Positions 35,460-44,438 of a DNA stretch of 55,150 nt are shown here, piece after piece. The DNA is from Halanaerobiales bacterium (GTDB lineage: Bacteria > Bacillota > Halanaerobiia > Halanaerobiales > DTU029). The stretch spans positions 1-55,150 of the forward strand of contig JARRCS010000017.1 in assembly GCA_029981855.1 (NCBI GenBank), in the 5' to 3' direction. The translations under genes and the position numbers were made by a program. The first letter of the stretch is position 1. Every line of letters begins with the position of its first letter. A model generated the notes under the pieces. That model worked only from the letters and a program-made list of their open reading frames with translations. It did not search any database and was not told where the DNA came from.

Positions 35460-36464
35460 ATGGCAGTCACAATCAAGGATATTGCCGAAAGAGCAGGGGT
35501 ATCAATTGCCACAGTATCTAGAGTGCTTAATGATAGTAAGCCTGTTAGTCCGGAATTAAAACGGAGGGTTTTAAAGATTATTAAAGAAACTGAGTATAAA
35601 CCCAATGCTCTGGCAAGAGGACTTATAAAAAATCAAACCGGCTTAATTGGGGTTATAATTCCAGATATAGGAAATCAAACTTTTGCATCCCTTATTAAGG
35701 GAATTGAAGGAGTAGCAGATCAAAACAAGTTTGATATTATCGTTTCTAATTCTCATGGTGAGGTGGAGAAGGAGCTTGAAATATTTGATGTCTTTAGGGA
35801 GAAACAGCTTGATGGAATTATTTTTTCTGGAGTTGTTTTTTCTGAAAAACACAGACAATTTTTTGAGAAATATAAGATTCCTATCGTAATTGTTAGCCAG
35901 AACTTTCCCCAGGTAGAGTTGCCTTCTGTTACAATTGATAATTTTCGAGCTGCTTATGATGCTACCACTTATTTAATAAAACTGGGGCATAAAAGAATTG
36001 CTATGATTACCGGTCCATTGCAAGATATTGCGGCTGGTATGGATAGATATCGTGGTTTTCGTACAGCCCTGAAAGAGTATGGTTTGGAGGAGAGAGAAGA
36101 GTATTTAAAAGAAGGGGATTTTTCGTTAAATAGTGGTTATAAAGCAATGGGAGAAATATTAAAAAGTGAAGTTCTTCCCACCGCTGTCTTTGCTGCTTGT
36201 GATAAAATGGCTGTTGGAGCTATGAATTGCTGTTTTGATTCCGGATATAAAGTACCCGAAGATATTTCGATAGTGGGATTTGATGACCTGGAGATTGCTA
36301 CTGCCGTAAGGCCGGCTCTGACTACTATTCACCAGGATCATAAAGAAATCGGGGCTATAGCAGCCCGGCTTTTAATAAACAGGATAAGAGGAGAGGAGAA
36401 AGGAGCCTGGAATGTTCAACCAGCATATAAATTAATCAAAAGAGGTAGTACAAGGAAACTATAA
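35460..36464 (+). CDS. LacI-family transcriptional regulator
   Basis: A sugar-responsive repressor of 334 aa. The N-terminal helix-turn-helix is VTIKDIAERAGVSIATVSRV with the hinge helix KPNALARGLIKN. The periplasmic-binding-like core ends in LINRIRGEE. The start at ATG 35460 gives the usual MAVTIKDIA opening and suits AAAAGGTG; GTG 35451 is less apt. Matching operators flank it on both sides, so it probably represses itself and the GH2-transporter genes downstream. Confidence 0.93.
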   Translation: MAVTIKDIAERAGVSIATVSRVLNDSKPVSPELKRRVLKIIKETEYKPNALARGLIKNQTGLIGVIIPDIGNQTFASLIKGIEGVADQNKFDIIVSNSHGEVEKELEIFDVFREKQLDGIIFSGVVFSEKHRQFFEKYKIPIVIVSQNFPQVELPSVTIDNFRAAYDATTYLIKLGHKRIAMITGPLQDIAAGMDRYRGFRTALKEYGLEEREEYLKEGDFSLNSGYKAMGEILKSEVLPTAVFAACDKMAVGAMNCCFDSGYKVPEDISIVGFDDLEIATAVRPALTTIHQDHKEIGAIAARLLINRIRGEEKGAWNVQPAYKLIKRGSTRKL

Positions 36465-36486
36465 GAGCTTATTTTTTAACACATAT

Positions 36487-36500
36487 GTAAAGGTTTTCCT
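36487..36500 (+). promoter_or_regulatory. LacI-type operator 3, upstream of the GH2 gene
   Basis: GTAAAGGTTTTCCT, identical to the reverse complement of operator 2. It sits between the regulator and the GH2 gene. Confidence 0.6.
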
Positions 36501-36539
36501 GAGAGATTATGTAGAATACGTAATATTGGAGGGATATTA

Positions 36540-38747
36540 TTGGAGCAAAGAGTTTTTGATCTTAATGGAAGATGGAATATAAGATATGACCCGGAAGACA
36601 CTCTAGAAAAAAAGGGAATTGTCTATGATACAGGTTTTACAGCAGAGGACTGGGAAGAGATAAATGTCCCTTCTCACTGGCAGGTAGAGGGCTATGATTA
36701 CCAAGGGGTTGTCTGGTATTACAAAAAATTTTCATTGCCTAAGGATTTTAAACTTGAGCATGATAAAAAAGCATTTCTTAAATTTGATGGAGTTGATTAC
36801 TTATCTCAGGTATGGCTTAATGGTGTCTATCTTGGTATACATGAGGGTGATTTTGATTCCTTTCAGTTTGAGGTTAGTAACATTCTAAATAAGGAAAATA
36901 ATCTATTTGTTAAAGTGGAAAGCTGGGTAGACCCCAGGCCTGAATTTAAAGAGGTAATAAAAGGTGGAATCTACCACTGGGATTGTTTGCCTATTAAACA
37001 AAAAGGCTTAACTGATTGTCCGGAAGTACCTTCAGCAGCAAATCCCCGTTACCCGAATCCGGTTATAAACCCGGGAGGGATCTGGAAACCGGTCTATCTT
37101 GAAGTAAGCAAACCCTATCACATTGAGGAAGTTAAACTGACTCCGCAATTTATTAATGCTCAGGAAAAGGCTTACCTATATATACAATTTCAGATATACA
37201 ACTGGTTGCAAAATCCAGTAAAACTGGAGGGAAAACTTTTACTGGAGCCGGAAAACTTTACAGGTAAGAAGTATCTTCATTCTTTTTCTATTGAACTAAA
37301 ACCAGGTCAAAATTATTTTACCGAAACTGTGGAGCTGGATAAACCGGCTTTATGGTGGACCTGGGATCTGGGTGAGCCGAATCTATATCAATTTTTATTA
37401 ACTCTTAATAATAAAGATGAAGAAGTCATAAGATATGAAGATTTTATAGGAATCAGGGAGGTAAAGAAGGGGGATAACTGGGAGCTTTATTTAAATGGCA
37501 AAAGGTTTTTTGCCAGAGGGACTAATTATTTATCCGGTCAGTTTCTTTCGAATTCAACACCGGAGCGTTATGATACCGATTTAAAGCTGATGTTAAATGC
37601 CAATATGAATATGATCAGGGTTTTTTCTCATATGGAGAATGAATATTTTTACCGGCAGTGTGATCGGAAAGGAATCCTTATCTGGCAGGATCTACCCTTT
37701 CAATGGGGATATGAAACAGGCCCTTATTTTATCAAACGGGCTGAGAGTATAGCAGAAAGATTTGTAAAAAAACTTTATAATCATCCGAGTATCTTTTTAT
37801 GGTGCTGCCATAGTGAGTCAAGGTATCATGACTATAATAAACTGGACAGGATTATTGAAACTAGAGTTAAAAAAATTGATCCCCACCGTCCAGTTTGGAG
37901 AGATTCGGTACTGATGACAACAGGCCAACCACCCGAGTTTTTTAAAGATCTAGAGGGATTTGAAGACTATATCAATAATCACTTGAGTGTACACTGGGTT
38001 GGCTGGTACTGGGGAAAGATCGAAAATGCCGACTATTATAACCCTTTATTCGTCACGGAATTTGGTACTCAGTCTGTTCCTGACCAGGAATCATTGAAAA
38101 AATTTATAGCTAAGAAGGATTTATGGCCCCCCAACTGGGAAGAATGGCGTTACCGGGGTTTTCAGACGGATATCTATCGGAAAAACCTGGGGGATTTTCC
38201 CGAAAAGCTTGCAGAATTAATCCAGATTACCCAGGTCTATCAACATCGCTTTTATAAACAGCATATTGAAACATTAAGAAGGAAAAAATATAAAAATGTT
38301 AATGGATTACTTCAGTTTCATTTTGTCAGTAGCTGGCCGGCGATTGACTGGTCAATAATAGACTATTATCGAAGACCGAAAAAGGCATATTTTACCATAA
38401 AAAATGCCTTTAACCCTGTTTTACTATCTTTTACAGGTCAATTCAGCGATAAAGGGGTAAAAATATTAACCTGGATTATTAATGATCTACAGCAGGTGTT
38501 TAAAAACCTTGTTTTAGAATGGAAAGTGCTTGTAGCTGGTGAAGTAATTTTTACTGATAAGATAGAGATTGCAAAAGTTGAAGCTGATAGTGCTCAAGTT
38601 TATTTAGAAAAAGATCTGCAGATAGATGCTAAAAGGGTGGAGGTGAAAGGAAGATTATTTCAGGGAGATAAAGAACTAAGCTCAAATCATAATCTACTGG
38701 TTCCCTGGAAAGAACCTGCTAATATTGAAACTCCTGCTGTTGTATAA
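36540..38747 (+). CDS. Glycoside hydrolase family 2 enzyme
   Basis: A cytoplasmic GH2 enzyme (735 aa, no signal peptide), probably acting on an imported oligosaccharide. The sugar-binding domain opens DLNGRWNIRYD with PSHWQVEGYD. A beta-sandwich follows and then the TIM barrel with FFARGTNYLSGQF. The nucleophile is probably Glu in FVTEFG; the acid/base Glu lies in WCCHSES. GH2 enzymes normally have Asn just before that Glu; here it is Ser. The activity could be beta-mannosidase, galactosidase or glucuronidase. The start is TTG 36540, behind GGAGGGA. It is followed by a sugar ABC transporter. Confidence 0.87.
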   Translation: MEQRVFDLNGRWNIRYDPEDTLEKKGIVYDTGFTAEDWEEINVPSHWQVEGYDYQGVVWYYKKFSLPKDFKLEHDKKAFLKFDGVDYLSQVWLNGVYLGIHEGDFDSFQFEVSNILNKENNLFVKVESWVDPRPEFKEVIKGGIYHWDCLPIKQKGLTDCPEVPSAANPRYPNPVINPGGIWKPVYLEVSKPYHIEEVKLTPQFINAQEKAYLYIQFQIYNWLQNPVKLEGKLLLEPENFTGKKYLHSFSIELKPGQNYFTETVELDKPALWWTWDLGEPNLYQFLLTLNNKDEEVIRYEDFIGIREVKKGDNWELYLNGKRFFARGTNYLSGQFLSNSTPERYDTDLKLMLNANMNMIRVFSHMENEYFYRQCDRKGILIWQDLPFQWGYETGPYFIKRAESIAERFVKKLYNHPSIFLWCCHSESRYHDYNKLDRIIETRVKKIDPHRPVWRDSVLMTTGQPPEFFKDLEGFEDYINNHLSVHWVGWYWGKIENADYYNPLFVTEFGTQSVPDQESLKKFIAKKDLWPPNWEEWRYRGFQTDIYRKNLGDFPEKLAELIQITQVYQHRFYKQHIETLRRKKYKNVNGLLQFHFVSSWPAIDWSIIDYYRRPKKAYFTIKNAFNPVLLSFTGQFSDKGVKILTWIINDLQQVFKNLVLEWKVLVAGEVIFTDKIEIAKVEADSAQVYLEKDLQIDAKRVEVKGRLFQGDKELSSNHNLLVPWKEPANIETPAVV

Positions 38748-38894
38748 AAATTTATTTAAAAATCTGTTCGAAGATAATTGGCTTTAACTAAACTTTGCGA
38801 CGGTGTACGGCTTTTTGAGTTGCCATTTAGGGGGTGATGAAAATGTGAATAATAGGGTGTATTTCAAAGCAAGGCCAGGTGGATAAAACAATCT

Positions 38895-38909
38895 AATTTT
38901 CAAAAAACT
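38895..38909 (+). promoter_or_regulatory. Candidate CodY box
   Basis: AATTTTCAAAAAACT agrees with the CodY consensus AATTTTCWGAAAATT at 13 of 15 positions. It lies upstream of the sugar-binding-protein gene. Confidence 0.4.
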
Positions 38910-38921
38910 AAATAAAAAGGA

Positions 38922-38954
38922 GGATAAGGGTAATTAAATTTTTACCCGCTTAAT
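38922..38954 (+). promoter_or_regulatory. Hairpin between ribosome-binding site and start codon
   Basis: The only good ribosome-binding site (AGGAGG, about 38917-38922) is about 30 bases from the ATG at 38955. Between them AAGGGTAA and TTACCC form an inverted repeat around an AT loop. Folding would bring the site to normal spacing. Confidence 0.45.
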
Positions 38955-40208
38955 ATGAAAAGATTATCAATTTTAGCTTTGACGGTTTTTTTAACTTTAG
39001 TATTATCGGTATCGGTTCTGGCTGCTACTGAAATTACTGTCTGGTATCACTCCGGCCAGGGAGGGGAAAGGGAAGTAATTCAAGATCAGGTTAAAAGATT
39101 TAATTCTATACAGGACGAAGTTAAGGTAAATCTTGTCCAACTACCTGAAGGAAGTTATAATGAACAGGTACAGGCTGCTGCAGTAGCAGGTGATTTACCT
39201 GATGTGCTTGATCTTGATGGGCCATTTATTGCTAATTATGCCTGGTCCGGTTATCTCTATCCCCTAAATGAATTTGTTACTCCCGAAATGGAAAAAGACT
39301 TTTTACCCTCAATTCTGGCTCAGGGTTATTACCAGGGAAAATTATATGCTTTAGGTACTTTTGACTCGGGTCTTGCTATCTGGGGAAATAAAAAGTATCT
39401 AGATGCAATTAGGGCCCGCATTCCAAAAGGGGTAGATGATGCCTGGACATTTACTGAGTTTATGGAGATCCTTAAGAAATTAAAGGAACACCCGGATGTA
39501 AAATATCCTCTAGATTTCAAGATTAATTATGGTAAGGGTGAATGGTTTACTTATGGGTTCTCACCGATCTTCCAGGCCTTTGGGGCTGACCTGATTGACC
39601 GGGAAAAACTTGTTGCAGAAGGTACTATTAACGGACCTGCCGCTATGGCTGCGGGTGCATGGTTCCAGGCCTTATTTGAAAAGGGTTATGCCAATCCTAA
39701 CCCTCCCGGAGATACAGAATTTATTAATGGTGAGGCCGCTTTATCCTGGGTAGGACACTGGGTATATAATCAATATAAGGATGCCCTCGGAGATAACCTG
39801 GTACTGATTCCGATGCCTAAATTTGCTGGCCAGGCTACCGGTATGGGCTCCTGGGCCTGGAGTATAACTACCAATAGTAAACATCCTGAGGCCGCCTGGA
39901 AATTCCTGGAGTTTATCCTACAACCGGAAGAGATAGTAAAGATGACTAATGTTAATGGTGCGGTTCCTTCCCGTCTTTCCGCAACTAAACTGTCTGAAGT
40001 ATATAAAAGCGGTGGTCAATTAGATGTCTTTGTTGAACAGTTACAAACAATTGCCATTGAAAGACCTGTAACTCCGGCTTATCCAGTAATTACTGATGCC
40101 TTTGCGACTGCTATTGATAATATTATAAATGGTTCGGATGTACGAGAGGAATTAAATAATGCTGCCCGGAGTATAGATGAAGAGATAGAGTATATGGGAC
40201 TGAGATAG
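38955..40208 (+). CDS. Sugar ABC transporter, substrate-binding protein
   Basis: A lipid-free or loosely anchored MalE-type binding protein of 417 aa (SBP_bac_1). The signal peptide is about residues 1-23 (ending SVLAA, with no lipobox Cys). The mature part opens ITVWYHSGQGGEREVI and includes GEAALSWVGHWVYNQYKD. It is part of the GH2-SBP-permease-permease operon under the LacI-type regulator. The substrate is probably a short glycan that the GH2 enzyme splits. A perfect 10-base hairpin after the stop (40219-40250) may keep its message more abundant than that of the permeases. Confidence 0.93.
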   Translation: MKRLSILALTVFLTLVLSVSVLAATEITVWYHSGQGGEREVIQDQVKRFNSIQDEVKVNLVQLPEGSYNEQVQAAAVAGDLPDVLDLDGPFIANYAWSGYLYPLNEFVTPEMEKDFLPSILAQGYYQGKLYALGTFDSGLAIWGNKKYLDAIRARIPKGVDDAWTFTEFMEILKKLKEHPDVKYPLDFKINYGKGEWFTYGFSPIFQAFGADLIDREKLVAEGTINGPAAMAAGAWFQALFEKGYANPNPPGDTEFINGEAALSWVGHWVYNQYKDALGDNLVLIPMPKFAGQATGMGSWAWSITTNSKHPEAAWKFLEFILQPEEIVKMTNVNGAVPSRLSATKLSEVYKSGGQLDVFVEQLQTIAIERPVTPAYPVITDAFATAIDNIINGSDVREELNNAARSIDEEIEYMGLR

Positions 40209-40218
40209 TAACTATAAA

Positions 40219-40250
40219 AAGGGAAGGATTTATTTAACGGTCCTTCCCTT
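40219..40250 (+). terminator. Intercistronic hairpin after the sugar-binding-protein gene
   Basis: AAGGGAAGGA (40219-40228) pairs perfectly with TCCTTCCCTT (40241-40250) around a 12-base loop. The T run is weak, so partial termination or message stabilisation is likely. Confidence 0.65.
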
Positions 40251-40272
40251 CTTAACTGCGAGGAGGATAATG

Positions 40273-41157
40273 ATGACAAGGAATAATAAATTAGTTATAA
40301 CTGCTTTTCTCTTGCCAGCTTCCATCCTATTAATTGTTTTTATGATCATCCCATTTTTTATGGCCTTTGGTTTATCCTTTACCAATCAGCGTTTAATTCC
40401 GACACCGAGGGGAACCCAGCTAATAGGATTAACCAATTATCTGAGATTATTTAATGACAGGCTATTCTGGACCGGCTTGAAAAATAACTTTATCTTTGTT
40501 CTGATTGTCGTGCCTTTACAAACAGCTTTTGCCCTGGGGCTGGCCCTATTAGTAAATATAAAGCTTAAATTAAGTAAATTCTTCAGGACTGTTTACTTTA
40601 TGCCAACGGTAACAACTATGGTTGTGGTTTCGGTAATCTGGACCTTTTTATATTATCCAGAAGGTCTAATAAATGGTTTTCTATCATCTATCACAGGTGG
40701 TTTATGGTCGGGAGTAGATTTTTTAAAAAATACAGCCTGGGCCTTTCCAGCAATTATGTTTATGTCTATCTGGCAGGGGGTTGGTTTTCAGATGTTAATT
40801 TTTCTGGCCGGTCTTCAGGAGATACCAGCATCTTTTTATGAAGCGGCTGAGATCGATGGGGCGAGTTCTTATCAAAAATTTTTATATATAACGTTTCCCC
40901 AGTTAAAGAATACTACTACCTTTGTTTTGATCTCAACAACGATCCTTGCTTTTAGATTATTCTCCCAGGTATATGTGATGACAAACGGTGGGCCCCGTTA
41001 TTCAACTTACACGGTTATGCTCCACATTTATAATACTGCTTTTAAGAGGTTAAATATCGGGTACGGTTCAGCCTTAACGGTTGTCTTTTTCCTGATAATT
41101 TTGATTATCTCTCTTGTGCAGAGAGGTCTCCTGGGTGAAGAGAGGGAGGTGGATTAG
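40273..41157 (+). CDS. Sugar ABC transporter, permease (MalF type)
   Basis: An inner-membrane subunit of 294 aa with six helices. The EAA loop is EAAEIDGASSYQKFLYITFPQ. The opening LVITAFLLPASILLIVFMI is the usual first helix. I prefer the ATG at 40273 (6 bases after AGGAGG) over 40270. It pairs with the MalG-type permease that follows; no ATPase gene is present in the operon, so a shared MsmX/MsiK-type ATPase encoded elsewhere probably drives it. Confidence 0.93.
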   Translation: MTRNNKLVITAFLLPASILLIVFMIIPFFMAFGLSFTNQRLIPTPRGTQLIGLTNYLRLFNDRLFWTGLKNNFIFVLIVVPLQTAFALGLALLVNIKLKLSKFFRTVYFMPTVTTMVVVSVIWTFLYYPEGLINGFLSSITGGLWSGVDFLKNTAWAFPAIMFMSIWQGVGFQMLIFLAGLQEIPASFYEAAEIDGASSYQKFLYITFPQLKNTTTFVLISTTILAFRLFSQVYVMTNGGPRYSTYTVMLHIYNTAFKRLNIGYGSALTVVFFLIILIISLVQRGLLGEEREVD

Positions 41158-41158
41158 G

Positions 41159-41992
41159 ATGGTTATTAAAAAAAGAAAAAAAATTTTCACCTATATAATT
41201 TTATCCTTACTGGCTTTCTTTTTCTTTTATCCTCTATTATATATGGTCATGACTTCCTTTAACCCTGATGAAATGAGTATTTTGAAAAATATGGCCTCGA
41301 TAAGGGCCTTTCTACCGGGAAAGATTGGTTTGCAAAATTATTTTGATGTCTTTACCAGAATGCCTTTCGGCCGATTTTTATTTAACTCTGTTTTTATTGT
41401 AAGTTCGACTATTGTTATCGGACTGGTGGTCAATAGTATGGCTGCCTTTGCTTTAGCCCGTTTTACCTGGAAGGGAAGGGGAATAATCCTGGCAGTGGTA
41501 ATTGCCTTGATGATAATCCCCTTTGAGGCTATAGCCGTTCCACTGTTATTAATTACAAACCGGTTGGGCTGGTTAGATAGTTACAAGGTACAGATTATCC
41601 CCTTTATTGCCAATCCCTTTTATATCTTCTTGCTCTATCAGTTTTTTACCAGGTTTCCTCAGGAACTTGAGGAAGCGGCTATAATAGACGGTGCCGGTTG
41701 GTTTAAGATCTACTGGAAACTGGCCTTGCCCCTTTCTAAACCAATTTTGTCCAGTGTAGCTATTTTACATTTCCTCATGCAGTGGGGTTCTTTTCTCTGG
41801 CCCAAAATGGTAACACGTGGGCCCGAATTTAGGCCCCTGACTGTGGCTATGCAGGTCTTTTTTGGTCAGTATCCCCGGCACTGGGGTGATATAATGGCAT
41901 TTGCTGCCATGATGACTATCCCGGTATTAGTTCTTTTTATCCTTCTTCAGAATGCCTATGTTAATACGGTAGCCCGGAGCGGGATTAAATGA
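41159..41992 (+). CDS. Sugar ABC transporter, permease (MalG type)
   Basis: The second membrane subunit, 277 aa and six helices, with the EAA loop EAAIIDGAGWFKIYWKLALP. The start is ATG 41159, one base after the upstream stop, with GGGAGGTGG inside the upstream gene. Longer starts would overlap the previous gene by 40 bases and lack a ribosome-binding site. This is the last gene of the operon; the next element is a separate S-box leader. Confidence 0.92.
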   Translation: MVIKKRKKIFTYIILSLLAFFFFYPLLYMVMTSFNPDEMSILKNMASIRAFLPGKIGLQNYFDVFTRMPFGRFLFNSVFIVSSTIVIGLVVNSMAAFALARFTWKGRGIILAVVIALMIIPFEAIAVPLLLITNRLGWLDSYKVQIIPFIANPFYIFLLYQFFTRFPQELEEAAIIDGAGWFKIYWKLALPLSKPILSSVAILHFLMQWGSFLWPKMVTRGPEFRPLTVAMQVFFGQYPRHWGDIMAFAAMMTIPVLVLFILLQNAYVNTVARSGIK

Positions 41993-42046
41993 TTTGAACA
42001 TTAAAAGACTCCTGGTGTTAAGACCGTGAACTCTGATATTTTTCTC

Positions 42047-42075
42047 TTGATTTGGCTCTAGAATTATGCTATTCT
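42047..42075 (+). promoter_or_regulatory. Promoter of the second S-box leader
   Basis: TTGATT (42047-42052) and TATTCT (42070-42075) with 17 bases between them. Confidence 0.5.
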
Positions 42076-42133
42076 ATGAATAAATAAATTAAAATAATCT
42101 AACGGCCATCATATTTAAAAAAAGGAATAGAAT

Positions 42134-42242
42134 ACTCTTATCTAGAGAGGTGGAGGGACTGGCCCAGTGAAACCCGGCAACCCGCCATGTAATGATCATG
42201 GTTAGGTGCTAATTCCTGCAGTATTGACTGAGAGATGAGAGT
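42134..42242 (+). ncRNA. SAM-I (S-box) riboswitch, homocysteine methyltransferase leader
   Basis: The outer stem ACTCTTATCT pairs with AGATGAGAGT. The core is GGTGGAGGGACTGGCCCAG then TGAAACC, GGCAACC, GGTGCTAATTCC and GACTGAGAGATGAG. It closely resembles the metY leader and would switch with the same signal. Confidence 0.96.
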
Positions 42243-42265
42243 TTATTAGTCTGATAGAAACTTTT

Positions 42266-42298
42266 AAACCTCTTTCTCGGGAAAGGGGTTTATTTTTT
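42266..42298 (+). terminator. SAM-controlled terminator of the second S-box
   Basis: AAACCTCTTTC (42266-42276) pairs with GAAAGGGGTTT (42281-42291; one G-U pair), then a T run. Confidence 0.88.
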
Positions 42299-42326
42299 TA
42301 GCATAATAATTTCAATTATTCTGGGG

Positions 42327-43217
42327 GTGAAGAAGATAAAGAATAGATTTTTAACCAGCATTAAGGAATCAATAATAATTGGGGACGGTGCTATGGGGAC
42401 CGCCCTGCAGCTAATGGGACTCCCCGCCGGGGAGGCGCCGGAGAAATGGGTCACTGAACACCCGGAGAAGGTATTCAAGGTTCATCAGGATTATATTAAA
42501 GCGGGATCTCAGCTGATTGAAACCAACACCTTCGGGGCAAACCGGTTAAAACTAAAAACCATGGGTCTGGAAGACAGGTTGAGGGAGATTAACCGGAAGG
42601 CGGTTGAACTGGCCCGGGAGGCTGCCGGGGAGAGATTGGTGGCCGGTTCGGTAGGGCCAACCGGGAAGATGATGCAGCCTTACGGTGAACTGAGCTTTGA
42701 GGAAGCAGTTGATGTTTTTCAGGAGCAGATTGCTGTCCAGGTAGAGGCGGGGATAGATGTTGTCTGTATTGAAACCATGAGCGACCTGCAGGAGATGAGG
42801 GCGGCAGTTAAGGCTGCTAAAGAGGTGGGTATTCCTATTATTGCCCAGATGACCTTTGGCGAGAATCATTTTACCCTTACCGGTAATACTCCAGAAGAGG
42901 CAGCCAGAGTTCTGGATGAGCTGGAGGCAGATGTTATCGGGGTCAACTGTAGTCTCGGTAGCAAACAGCTTCTTCCCATCATCAAAAAGATGGCCGGGGT
43001 GACAGACAAACCCCTGAGCGTTCAACCCAATGCGGGGATGCCCGAGCTTAAGGACGGTCAAACGGTTTATCCTGAAACACCCGAGGACTTCTCCCGCCCG
43101 GTGAGAGAGTTTCTAGAAAATAATGTTCGTTTAATCGGTGCCTGCTGTGGAAGTAATCCCGATTTTATCAGGACAATTAAGAAAGAGGTGGAAAAATACA
43201 AAGAAGCTGGGAACTAA
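42327..43217 (+). CDS. Homocysteine S-methyltransferase domain protein (MetH N-domain type)
   Basis: Transfers a methyl group to homocysteine to make methionine. The product (296 aa) is only the zinc-binding homocysteine domain: DGAMGTALQLMGL near the start, ETNTFGANRLKL, and the zinc cysteines in GVNCSLGS and GACCGSNPD. The folate- and cobalamin-binding modules of MetH are absent, so another protein must supply methyl (a split MetH, or S-methylmethionine or betaine as donor). The start is uncertain: GTG 42327 lies inside a GGGGG run with no separate ribosome-binding site. It is controlled by the S-box upstream and ends in a terminator. Confidence 0.9.
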   Translation: MKKIKNRFLTSIKESIIIGDGAMGTALQLMGLPAGEAPEKWVTEHPEKVFKVHQDYIKAGSQLIETNTFGANRLKLKTMGLEDRLREINRKAVELAREAAGERLVAGSVGPTGKMMQPYGELSFEEAVDVFQEQIAVQVEAGIDVVCIETMSDLQEMRAAVKAAKEVGIPIIAQMTFGENHFTLTGNTPEEAARVLDELEADVIGVNCSLGSKQLLPIIKKMAGVTDKPLSVQPNAGMPELKDGQTVYPETPEDFSRPVREFLENNVRLIGACCGSNPDFIRTIKKEVEKYKEAGN

Positions 43218-43235
43218 CGTTCTCGGCTTTTTTTC
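43205..43235 (+). terminator. Terminator after the homocysteine methyltransferase gene
   Basis: AGCTGGGAAC pairs with GTTCTCGGCT (two G-U pairs) around TAAC, then seven T residues. The stop codon lies in the loop region. Confidence 0.8.
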
Positions 43236-43492
43236 TATCAATGAAACTATATGAGCTAGAATATATTACACTGAATAGACCATCATTAAGAATAGGGAGT
43301 TAATCATGCTTAATATATATATAATATTCAAAAAAATAAGTTAATCTGCAATCCGCTTTTTCGTACATTTGTTCAAAAGAATAGATATTTTTAATCTAAA
43401 AAGACATCATTTATTCTGAAAATATTGCTTAAATCCTTAAAAATATAAAAACACTTGTTTAAAAAAGCGAATTGCAGTAAGTTATAATAAAT

Positions 43493-43554
43493 TTGACATA
43501 AATAAAAAAATATGATATTATAATAATAGAAAACATCGTTCGTTAATAATGAAC
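43493..43554 (+). promoter_or_regulatory. Promoter and palindromic operator of the IclR-type gene
   Basis: TTGACA (43493-43498) and TATTAT (43516-43521) are 17 bases apart. GTTCGTTAATAATGAAC (43538-43554) is a 17-base palindrome with one mismatch, the usual size and form of an IclR-family operator. The stretch 43236-43492 is AT-rich and shows no gene. Confidence 0.65.
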
Positions 43555-43569
43555 AGAAAGGATCGAGAA

Positions 43570-44379
43570 ATGGCTAATGGATATGTGAAATCACTGCAAA
43601 AGGCTATAGATATCATAGATTGCCTGGCTGCTAATGGTGAGATGGGGGTAACAGATATTAGTAAGCAATTTAATATTTCCAAAAGCAGTGTTTATAATAT
43701 CCTGAATACCTTTCTGCAGAACGGCTGGGTGGAGAAAAATCCGGTTAATGATAAGTACCGGCTGGGGTTACATATATTTGAACTGGGTAATGTTGTGCGA
43801 GCAGGTTTTAAACTCAGAGAGATTGCAATCCCTTTTATGAAAGAATTAGTTAATAAAACTGGTGAGACCGTTCATCTTACTATCTTTGACGATGGAGATG
43901 TAGTATACATAGAATCTGCCCAGCCGGAGAATAAGCTCAGTATTGCCTCTGTTGCCGGTAGGCGTGCCCATGTTCACTGTACAGGGGTTGGTAAGGCAAT
44001 CCTGGCCTTTCAGAGTACCGAGGTAATTGAGGAGATTATAGCTAAGAAGGGGCTTCCCCGGTTTACCTCAAATACGATAACAGATCCTGTGCGGCTTAAG
44101 GAGCACCTGGCTGAAATCAGAAAGCAAGGGTATGCTGTTGATAATATCGAGCATGAGCAGGGGGTAAAGTGTGTAGCCGCTCCTATCTACAATGAAAGGG
44201 GAGAGGTATTTGCTTCCATGAGTGTTACCGGACCATCACCCAGGTTTCCTGATAAAAAGATTGAGGAGTATGCATTGATTATTAAAGAAATTACCGCTAA
44301 CATCTCCCGCCGATTGGGCTGGAGTGGTGATCATAATGGACAGAAAGGGGTGGTAGATGAGATAATAGAGTCAAACTAA
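43570..44379 (+). CDS. IclR-family transcriptional regulator
   Basis: A 269-residue regulator: N-terminal winged helix (ALQKAIDIIDCLA-like opening, then VTDISKQFNISKSSVYNIL) and a C-terminal GAF-type effector domain (VHCTGVGKAILAF, VKCVAAPIYNERGEV). The start is ATG 43570, 8 bases after GAAAGGA; an ATG at 43549 lies inside the operator palindrome. It heads the TRAP transporter and aldolase cluster and probably regulates it in response to the imported acid. Confidence 0.93.
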   Translation: MANGYVKSLQKAIDIIDCLAANGEMGVTDISKQFNISKSSVYNILNTFLQNGWVEKNPVNDKYRLGLHIFELGNVVRAGFKLREIAIPFMKELVNKTGETVHLTIFDDGDVVYIESAQPENKLSIASVAGRRAHVHCTGVGKAILAFQSTEVIEEIIAKKGLPRFTSNTITDPVRLKEHLAEIRKQGYAVDNIEHEQGVKCVAAPIYNERGEVFASMSVTGPSPRFPDKKIEEYALIIKEITANISRRLGWSGDHNGQKGVVDEIIESN

Positions 44380-44438
44380 GACTGATTTACTGGTAAAATG
44401 GTAGGCTAAAAAATTAAAATAGGGAGGATTTTTAAAAA

